Both the position numbers and the translations under genes were made by a program. This document shows, in pieces, positions 41,135-49,000 of a stretch of DNA of 50,521 nucleotides. The notes below the pieces were generated by a model, which was not told the origin of the DNA, searched no databases, and saw only the letters and a list, made by a program, of their open reading frames with translations. Numbering within the stretch: position 1 is the stretch's first letter; each line of letters opens with the position of its first letter. Location of the stretch: NCBI GenBank assembly GCA_022843305.1, contig JALHNX010000014.1, forward strand, positions 1 to 50,521, given 5' to 3'. The DNA is from Pyrinomonadaceae bacterium (GTDB lineage: Bacteria; Acidobacteriota; Blastocatellia; Pyrinomonadales; Pyrinomonadaceae).

Positions 41135-43156
41135 ATGTCAGAAGATAACAATTTTTTCAAAACGAACCGCGAGTTGATAGTTTTCACCGTTCTATCGGTA
41201 CTCGTAATGGCAATTTACTGGCAGACGACCGGCTTCGGATTTATCAATCTCGACGATAATCTCTATGTTTATGACAATCCGGTCGTGCTGAGCGGTTTGA
41301 GTTGGAACACTGTAAACTGGGCGTTGACGGCGTTTCATTCGGCAAACTGGCATCCGTTGACGTGGCTTTCGCACGCCTTGGACGCGCAGATGTTCGGGCG
41401 CGACGCGGGCGGTCATCACGCCGTCAATATCGTTTTTCATCTGATAAATTCTGTTCTGGCGTTCGTCGTTTTCCGCAAAATGACGGGTTGTTTTTGGAAA
41501 AGCGCGATTGTTGCCGCGCTTTTCGCCGTTCATCCCGCGCACGTCGAATCCGTCGCCTGGGTTTCGGAACGCAAGGACGTGCTCTCGACTTTGTTCTGGC
41601 TTTTGACGATGTTCGCTTATCTCCGCTTTGCTGAGTCGAGAGTCGAGAGTGGAGAGTCGGGAGTCGGGAGTCAAAGCCTGTCTGATTCGGAAGAACCCGC
41701 CGAATCAGCAGCCGATGACAGTGAGGGAAAACTCTCGACTCTCGACTCTCGACTCTCGACTAAATTTTATATTTTGACAATCATTCTCTTCGCCTTCGGT
41801 CTGATGGCGAAACCGATGCTTGTAACTTTGCCGTTCGTTTTGCTTTTGATGGATTTCTGGTCGCTGGAAAGGCTGAAAAGTTTAAGAGATTTGCCCGCTT
41901 TGCTGATCGAGAAAATCCCGCTTTTTGTTTTGAGCGCGGTTTCGTCATACGTAACGATTCTCGCACAGCGTTCGAGCGGCGCGGTCGAATCGCTCGATTT
42001 TTTGCCGCTCGGAACACGGTTTTTAAACGCGATCGTGTCTTATGCGAAATACGTCGTAATGATGTTTTACCCGGCAGATCTGGCGGTTTGGTATCCGTAT
42101 GAATCTGATTTTCCCGTCTGGCAAATCGGCGGCGCGTTTGTTTTACTGATCGGCGTAACGGCGTTTTGTCTGTGGCAAATCAGGGAAAGAAAATATCTTT
42201 TAATGGGCTGGCTTTGGTTTCTCGGAACGCTCGTGCCGGTCATCGGCATCGTTCAGGTCGGCTCGCAGTCGTTGGCTGACCGCTACACGTATATTCCCTA
42301 TTTCGGGCTTTTTATTATGCTCGCGTGGGGCATCGGCGATCTTCTGAAAAGCAAAAAAGCGTTTTTCGCGTTTTTTGCGATTGCCGTCCTCGCGCTTTCG
42401 ATCTTGAGCTTCCGGCAAACTTCCTTTTGGAAGGATAACGAAACGCTTTATAAACGCACTTTGGCGGTCACGAAAAACAATTTTCTGATCTCGCACAATC
42501 TTTGCTACACGCTGACGCTCGAAAACCGGCTCGATGAAGCCGAACCGCTGTGCCGTGCGGCGACTGAGATCAGACCCGGTTTTTACGAAGGTTACAATAC
42601 GCTCGGAATTTTGCAGATCAGACGCGGCGAATATGCGGAAGCCGAACAGAATTTCAGACAGGTTCTCGAAAAAAATCCGAATTTTACGCTCGCTTATGCC
42701 AATCTCTCGGTCGCGCAGTCTTTGCAGAAAAAACCCGAAGAAGCCGAAGTGAATCTGGAAAAAGCCGTCCGGTTTAACGACGGCAGGGTTTCTAACGATG
42801 TGTGGGTAAATGCCCTGTTCAATCTGGCACTCGCCTACAACGAACAGGGGAAATTCGAAAAAGCGGCGGAAAATCTGACGCGCATCTTGATTATTGACCA
42901 GAACAACGCGCCGGCGCGCGCCAATCTGGCGTTGACCTTAAATCGTTTGAAACGCTTTGAAGAAGCGCAAAAACTTATCGAAACCGCCATTCAGCTTAAT
43001 CCGAACGAACCGGCGGCGTATAATATTTACGGCTTGATAATGCTCGAACAAAACCGCCGCACGGAAGCCGCCGGATTATTTGAAAGAGCTTTGCAGTTAA
43101 ATCCCGATTACGCAGAAGCAAAAGAAAATCTGAAAAAAGCAAAAGGAGAAAAATGA
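41135..43156 (+). CDS. multi-pass membrane protein with TPR domain (GT-C-like)
   Basis: 673 residues. The first ~460 residues hold about ten membrane helices. The N-terminal loop has the conserved pattern FGFINLDDNLYVYDNP...HSANWHPLTWLSHALDAQMFG, VNIVFHLINSV and AALFAVHPAHVESVAWVSERKDVLSTLFW, known from bacterial PMT-like GT-C proteins with TPRs (TMTC-like). The Asp pair in NLDDN is the likely catalytic site. From ~460 there are six or so TPR units (EGYNTLGILQIRRGEYAEAEQNFRQVL). It may transfer sugars from lipid carriers. A heptamer-repeat insert replaces part of a loop near residues 166-210. Overlaps the amidase start by 4 bases. Confidence 0.9.
   Translation: MSEDNNFFKTNRELIVFTVLSVLVMAIYWQTTGFGFINLDDNLYVYDNPVVLSGLSWNTVNWALTAFHSANWHPLTWLSHALDAQMFGRDAGGHHAVNIVFHLINSVLAFVVFRKMTGCFWKSAIVAALFAVHPAHVESVAWVSERKDVLSTLFWLLTMFAYLRFAESRVESGESGVGSQSLSDSEEPAESAADDSEGKLSTLDSRLSTKFYILTIILFAFGLMAKPMLVTLPFVLLLMDFWSLERLKSLRDLPALLIEKIPLFVLSAVSSYVTILAQRSSGAVESLDFLPLGTRFLNAIVSYAKYVVMMFYPADLAVWYPYESDFPVWQIGGAFVLLIGVTAFCLWQIRERKYLLMGWLWFLGTLVPVIGIVQVGSQSLADRYTYIPYFGLFIMLAWGIGDLLKSKKAFFAFFAIAVLALSILSFRQTSFWKDNETLYKRTLAVTKNNFLISHNLCYTLTLENRLDEAEPLCRAATEIRPGFYEGYNTLGILQIRRGEYAEAEQNFRQVLEKNPNFTLAYANLSVAQSLQKKPEEAEVNLEKAVRFNDGRVSNDVWVNALFNLALAYNEQGKFEKAAENLTRILIIDQNNAPARANLALTLNRLKRFEEAQKLIETAIQLNPNEPAAYNIYGLIMLEQNRRTEAAGLFERALQLNPDYAEAKENLKKAKGEK
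41632..41762. repeat. period-7 inverted repeat in frame inside the TPR-protein gene
   Basis: Left arm (from about 41634) has five copies of GAGAGTC/GGGAGTC type words, right arm (41731-41762) is ACTCTCGACTCTCGACTC-type. Inside lies a second pair, GATTCGG / CCGAATC. The insert adds about 44 Ser/Glu-rich residues (ESRVESGESGVGSQSLSDSEE...) in a loop between membrane helices. The word is identical to that at 33447-33495. Confidence 0.9.
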
Positions 43157-44733
43157 AACGACGCGATTTTATAAATTTATCCGCCGCCGCGAGCGCGGCT
43201 TTGGTCATCAGCCGTGCGGAAACAATTTCCGCCCAAACCGATATGAAAAGCTTTGATTTAGAGGAATTTACCGTCGCGCAGTTGCAGAAAGCAATGCAGG
43301 CGGGCAAAATGACGGCGCGTGAAATTACGCAAAAATATCTCGACCGCATCGCGGCGGTTGATAAAATGATAAATTCCGTTATCGAGCTAAATCCCGACGC
43401 TTTGCAAATCGCCGACGCGCTGGACAAAGAGCGCAAAGCGGGAAAAGTCCGCTCGCAAATGCACGGCATTCCGGTTTTGCTGAAAGACAATATTGACACG
43501 GCGGACAAGATGAAGACGACCGCCGGAAGTCTTGCGCTTCTCGACGCGCCGACACCGAAACGGGACGCTTTTTTCGTCCAAAAACTCCGTGAAGCCGGCG
43601 CGGTAATTTTGGGCAAAACAAATCTGAGCGAATGGGCAAATTTCCGCTCGAACGATTCGTCGAGCGGCTGGTCGGGACGCGGCGGGCAAACGCGAAATCC
43701 GTATATTTTAGACCGTAATCCGTGCGGTTCGTCATCGGGTTCGGGCGCGGCAGTTGCGGCAAATTTGGCGGCGGTCGCGGTCGGGACGGAAACCGACGGC
43801 TCGATTCTCTGCCCCTCTTCGATCAACGGAATCGTCGGTTTTAAGCCGACACTCGGGCTTGTTTCGCGTTCGGGCGTGATTCCGATTGCCCACAGTCAGG
43901 ACACCGCCGGACCGATGTGCCGCACCGTTGCGGACGCGGCGGTTTTGCTCAACGCAATGGTCGGCACGGACGCTTCGGATTCGATCACGACGACCGCTAA
44001 ACCCGAAAAAGATTACACACAGTTTTTACAGAAAGACGGTTTAAAGGGCGCAAGAATCGGCGTTGCGCGGCAGTATTTCGGGCGTAATGAGCGGGTTGAT
44101 AAAGTTCTCGAAACCGCGCTTCAAGTTCTAAAAGATGGCGGCGCGACGCTCGTTGATGTCAATTTTCCGACGATGGGAAAATTCGGCGACGCGGAATTTC
44201 AGGTTTTGCTTTACGAATTCAAAGAAGATTTGAACAAATATCTCGCCGCGCGGGGCGGAAAATACCGCACGCTTGCCGATCTGATCAAATTTAACGAGGA
44301 AAATAAAGACAAGGAAATGCCGTATTTCGGGCAGGATATTTTTATCCAAGCCGAAGCGAAACCGAATCTCGAAGACCGCGCTTACCGGCTCGCGCTGCTG
44401 CAAAGCAAAGTGTTGACGCAGGATCAGGGCATTGACGCGGTGATCAAAAAAGACAATCTCGACGCGATTTTCGCGCCGTCAAATTCGCCGACGTGGATGA
44501 TTGACCTCGTTTCGGGCGATTGCGGAGGCAGTTACATCGGAAGTTCGAGTCTGGCGGCGGTCGCGGGTTATCCGAACATCACCGTTCCGGCAGGATTTAT
44601 CAGCGAACTGCCCGTCGGCGTTTCGTTTTTCGGCGGCGCGTTCACCGAACCGAAACTCATCAAAATAGCTTACGCTTTTGAACAGGCAACCAAAGCCCGA
44701 AAACCGCCGAAGTTTTTGCCGACGGCTAAATGA
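43153..44733 (+). CDS. secreted amidase (amidase signature family)
   Basis: 526 residues. N-terminus MKRRDFINLSAAASAALVISRAETISA is a Tat-type signal (twin Arg), predicting export folded. Catalytic triad: Lys111 (VLLKDNID), cis-Ser in GSSSGSG (around Ser194) and nucleophile Ser217 (GTETDGSILCPSS). The family hydrolyses carboxylic amides. It belongs to the Glu-tRNA amidotransferase/amidase-like clade but is not GatA, given the Tat signal and the lack of gatB/gatC. Its start overlaps the end of the upstream TPR gene (ATGA), so they are co-expressed. Confidence 0.94.
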   Translation: MKRRDFINLSAAASAALVISRAETISAQTDMKSFDLEEFTVAQLQKAMQAGKMTAREITQKYLDRIAAVDKMINSVIELNPDALQIADALDKERKAGKVRSQMHGIPVLLKDNIDTADKMKTTAGSLALLDAPTPKRDAFFVQKLREAGAVILGKTNLSEWANFRSNDSSSGWSGRGGQTRNPYILDRNPCGSSSGSGAAVAANLAAVAVGTETDGSILCPSSINGIVGFKPTLGLVSRSGVIPIAHSQDTAGPMCRTVADAAVLLNAMVGTDASDSITTTAKPEKDYTQFLQKDGLKGARIGVARQYFGRNERVDKVLETALQVLKDGGATLVDVNFPTMGKFGDAEFQVLLYEFKEDLNKYLAARGGKYRTLADLIKFNEENKDKEMPYFGQDIFIQAEAKPNLEDRAYRLALLQSKVLTQDQGIDAVIKKDNLDAIFAPSNSPTWMIDLVSGDCGGSYIGSSSLAAVAGYPNITVPAGFISELPVGVSFFGGAFTEPKLIKIAYAFEQATKARKPPKFLPTAK

Positions 44734-44812
44734 CATTACTTCTAATTTGAACAAAACGGTGATATAATCGTAATGAAAGTTGCTCTTACAAAGCAGTATT
44801 AGGAGAACAACA

Positions 44813-45202
44813 ATGAATAAAATTATGACGAGTGACAATCAGGAATTATATGATTTAATGGCGGAAGCTAGGATTGCTGCCGCTCAACTTCAAGTAATAA
44901 GTAAACCTGACACTTTTACCTTGTTTGGTTTAACTACCCAAGCGTCCTTTTTTATTGGACTTGGAATTTTTTGCGTAATATATATTTATTCGAGTTCCGG
45001 TGAATTTTTATCACGCTTAAATGAACAAAATTCAATTATTTCGGTCGTTGTGACTTTACTATTTTTAGGTATTATCATCTCTCTTTTAGGAACGTGGTAT
45101 TCAATTTCGCAATTTTTAAATTATCGAAATCGCCAACAGGTAGCCAGAAATTTATTAGAGGAATATGAATCCGTAATGGATGAGGTTGAAGACAAAATTT
45201 AG
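44813..45202 (+). CDS. two-helix membrane protein of unknown function, gene A of an AT-rich pair
   Basis: 129 residues from the ATG at 44813, with AGGAGAACAACA upstream. Two membrane helices: about 44-60 (ASFFIGLGIFCVIYIYS) and 78-101 (SVVVTLLFLGIIISLLGTWYSIS). Cytosolic ends are polar, with a helical C-terminus (RNRQQVARNLLEEYESVMDEVED). No family recognised. AT-rich codons contrast with the amidase before it. Confidence 0.75.
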   Translation: MNKIMTSDNQELYDLMAEARIAAAQLQVISKPDTFTLFGLTTQASFFIGLGIFCVIYIYSSSGEFLSRLNEQNSIISVVVTLLFLGIIISLLGTWYSISQFLNYRNRQQVARNLLEEYESVMDEVEDKI

Positions 45203-45217
45203 ACTCGATGAAAACTG

Positions 45218-45856
45218 ATGGAAATCAATCAAGCTAAGGCTTTTCTCTCCAAATTTGTAACCACATCTAAAGAAGTAGCCAATGGCAGCATTGAAATCGC
45301 TAATATCTTTTCGGTTCAACGCTCTGAAAACTTAATTGGTATCTTTTTATTTTTTCTTACTCCCTTAATTTTACTACCGGCTCTGACTCTTTACACCACA
45401 CTGGTAGCTTTTTTAGTTGTTATCATCACCGTTTTCGCCGCGCTCGCGGCTTTGGTCGGTGGAATTCTCGGTTACAAATTAATTACCGGACAAACTCATC
45501 GTGAAATTGAAGATGATACTCTTAAAGGCGCACAACGAAGAATTGAAAAAACAACTGAAATATTTAAACAAATTAAAGAACTTGATACTGTAAACCAAGA
45601 ATTATTTATTCAAAAAATGGATAATCTTAAATGGCTTAAAGATTCTTCACATCTTGCAGATTTTAGTTCAGATGATTGCGCTAGAATTTTACAAAAAGAA
45701 TTACTTGGAACTATTCTTGAAAGGAATGAAACCAGAGAAATGACAAGGTCTTTAGTTAGCAAACTTATTGAAAATAATAATGAAAAGAATCGCCGAAGAA
45801 TAGATTTAGAAGCGGAATCTTTGCTCTTACCCGAAAACATAAAAATCGAAAAATAA
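45218..45856 (+). CDS. two-helix membrane protein of unknown function, gene B of an AT-rich pair
   Basis: 212 residues, 15 bases after gene A. Two hydrophobic helices at about 40-60 (IGIFLFFLTPLILLPALTLYT) and 62-90 (LVAFLVVIITVFAALAALVGGILGY), then a long helical cytosolic tail (HREIEDDTLKGAQRRIEKTTEIFKQIKEL), rich in Glu/Lys. No catalytic motif. The same strand, spacing and composition suggest a two-gene unit acquired together. Ribosome binding site weak (GATGAAAACTG). Could be a membrane-acting system such as defence or toxin, but nothing in the sequence proves it. Confidence 0.75.
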   Translation: MEINQAKAFLSKFVTTSKEVANGSIEIANIFSVQRSENLIGIFLFFLTPLILLPALTLYTTLVAFLVVIITVFAALAALVGGILGYKLITGQTHREIEDDTLKGAQRRIEKTTEIFKQIKELDTVNQELFIQKMDNLKWLKDSSHLADFSSDDCARILQKELLGTILERNETREMTRSLVSKLIENNNEKNRRRIDLEAESLLLPENIKIEK

Positions 45857-46025
45857 CTCTCTAAAACCTGCCTAACTTTTAATAAATATTCTTCCCAAAT
45901 GTTTACCGAACTGAAAGCAATATTTTTCTTGCCGCCAAAGCAACCAAATCGAAACTTCGCTGCATCATTTGAGACGGCAGTTGGTTTTACAAATCTAATA
46001 AAAACAAAAACTTGGAGCGTGGTTT

Positions 46026-49000
46026 ATGCGTCAAAAATCGCCTTTTGTCCGCACAGTCGGAGTCTGTCTTTTTTTCCTTATTTTTTCGTTAAGCACTTTT
46101 GCTCAATCTGACAAAATCACCGAAGGTTCGCTGTATGCGCTGGACGCGGAAGGTAAATCACGCGGGCGTTGTCCGCTCAAACAAACGGACGTGAAAGCCG
46201 AGATCAGCGGTTTTCTGACGCGTGTGACCGTCACGCAGACCTTTCAAAATCCGTTCGCCGAAAAGATCGAAGCGGTTTACACGTTTCCCTTGCCGAACGA
46301 CGCGGCGGTTGACGATATGACGATCCGGATCGGCGAACGCTTTATCAAAAGCAGGATAATGGAACGCCAAAAGGCGCAGGCGACCTACGAACAGGCAAAA
46401 CAGGAAGGCAAAACCGCCGCGCTGCTTGAACAGCAAAGACCCAATATTTTTATGCAGACGGTCGCCAATATTGCGCCGAACGCCGAAATAAAAGTCATTA
46501 TCAGCTATGTCGAAACCTTGAAATACGCCGACGGCAGTTATGAATTCGCCTTTCCGATGACCGTCGGCGAACGCTACATTCCGCTTTCAACCGCCGAAAA
46601 CCCGCTTTCTTCGAGCGAGACGGGCGTTTCGGACGCAGAAAAAATCTCGCCGTCGCGGGCGAATCTGCCCGCGCACCGCGTTTCAATGGAAGTAAAATTA
46701 GACGCGGGCGTTTCGATTGAATCGCTTGCCTCGAACACGCACGAAATCGAATCGCAGCGTTTTTCGGCGAGCCGATTTTTTATCAAACTCAGATCGGATG
46801 AAGAAATTCCGAACCGCGATTTTGTTTTGAAATTCAAAACGGCGGGCGAAAAGATCGAGGACGCGGTTTTAACGCACCGCGACGCGAACGGCGGATTTTT
46901 TACGATGATCCTGCAGCCGCCCGACAAGATTTTTCCCGCCGACCCGACGCCGAAAGAGATTGTTTTCGTTCTCGACACATCGGGTTCGATGAACGGTTTT
47001 CCGATTGAAAAGGCGAAAGAAGCGATGATGCTTTCGCTTGCCGGATTGAATCCGCAGGACACTTTCAACCTGATAACTTTCGCGGGCGACACGCAGATTT
47101 TGTTCGACGCGCCGGTTGCCGCGAGCGCGGAAAATCTGAAAAAAGCGAAAGAATTCCTAGCTTCAAGAAAAAGCAGCGGCGGCACGGAAATGATGACGGC
47201 GATTCGCGCCGCGCTCGCGCCCTCGACGGCTCAAAATCATATTCGCATCGTTTGTTTTATGACCGACGGGCTGATCGGCAACGAATTTGAAGTCATCAAT
47301 GAAGTTAAAAACCATCCGAACGCACGCGTTTTCAGTTTCGGCATCGGAGGTTCGGTCAATCGTTTTCTGCTCGACGAAATGGCGCGCGAGGGGCGCGGCG
47401 AAGTCGAATACGTAAACTTAAATGATGACGGTTCAGCCGCCGCCCGAAGATTTTACGAACGCGTCAGAAATCCGCTTTTGACCGATATTTCGATTGACTG
47501 GAACGGTTTGCCGGTCGCCGAAATTTTTCCCGCGCGGATTCCCGATCTGTTCGATACAAAACCCGTTATTATCGCCGGTCGCTACGCCGGCGGCGCGAGC
47601 GGGAAAATCATTCTGCACGGCAAAATGCAGGGACAAGCGATTCAACGCGAGATCGCCGTTAATTTTCCCGAAACGAACGCCGGCAACGACGTTCTCGCAA
47701 CGCTCTGGGCGCGGCGTAAAGTTTCCGATCTGATGTCGCAAGACCTGCAAGGCTTGCAGACCGGAAATTTCAAGGACGAGCTGAAACAGACGATCACGAA
47801 TCTCGGACTCGAATTCCGGCTTTTGACGCAATTTACTTCATTCGTCGCGGTTGACGAGCAAACCGTCATCGAAAACGGCGTGCCGAAACGCGTCGAAGTT
47901 CCGGTCATAAATACCCAAAACATTTCAAATTTGCCTGTCAATGGCAGAAATTTTACGAGTTACGCGATGCTTTCGACATCAAACTCGATGGTCACGGTTA
48001 ATGCTACATCGGCGGCTATTTCAACAAATGTGACAACGCGCGAAATTATGCCGCAGCTCGAACGCGGCGGGAGTTTTCAGGCGCCACTTTCGGTTGCCGG
48101 AATTACGCAGGTCAGCGAAAGTCCCGCGCTCGAAAAACGCGGTTTGGTTTCGTCGAACGGTCAGCGTCCGACCTCGAACAATTTTACGGTTGATGGTTTT
48201 TCGGCGAATTTGGGCGTGTCGCCCGACGAAACTTCGTTTTCCCGAAACGCCGGACTTTTGCCCGCGCTGACGGCTTCGGGCGGCACGAACAGTTTTGCGG
48301 CTTTGTCGCAAACGCAGGAAATTACGGTTAAAACAATGAGCAGCGTCAAAGAACAGCGCGTTGCGGGAGCGGAAATCAACGTTGGTTCGAGAAGCGGAAA
48401 CAATACGTTTCGCGGCTCTTTGTTTGAAACTTTCGGCAACGAAAAATTAAACGCCAACGACTTTTTTGCTAATTCACGCGGATTAGCGCGTCCCGACTCA
48501 CGTTTGAATCAGTTCGGCGGCACACTCGGCGGATATATTTTGAAAGATAAAGCGTGGTTTTACGGCGGTTATGAAGGTTTGCGGCTGCGGCAGGCGGGTT
48601 TCGGCGTGTCGGAAGTGCCGAGTTTCGGCTCGCGTTCAACAAACTTCGGAACATTACGCTCGCTTTTAGACGCTTTTCCGCTTCCGCAAAGCGGTCTGGA
48701 AACCTCGAACGGGTTTTCCGAATTTGCGGCGAGCTACACAAACCCGGCGGCGCACGACATTTTCGGATTGCGCATTGACACACAGCCGACAAATAACTTA
48801 AGAATCGGCGGTCGCTATAATTTTGCCGATTCAAACGCTTCGATCCGCGGCGACCGCGAATTTTCGCTCAATACTCTGCGAAAACTCGACACCGAAACGA
48901 ATTCGTTTTCCGTCTGGACAACCTTCACGCCGAGTTCGACCGTGGTGATTGACGGTCGCGTAAATTTCAGCCGCAACCGCATCGGGCAAGAATTTTCGAT

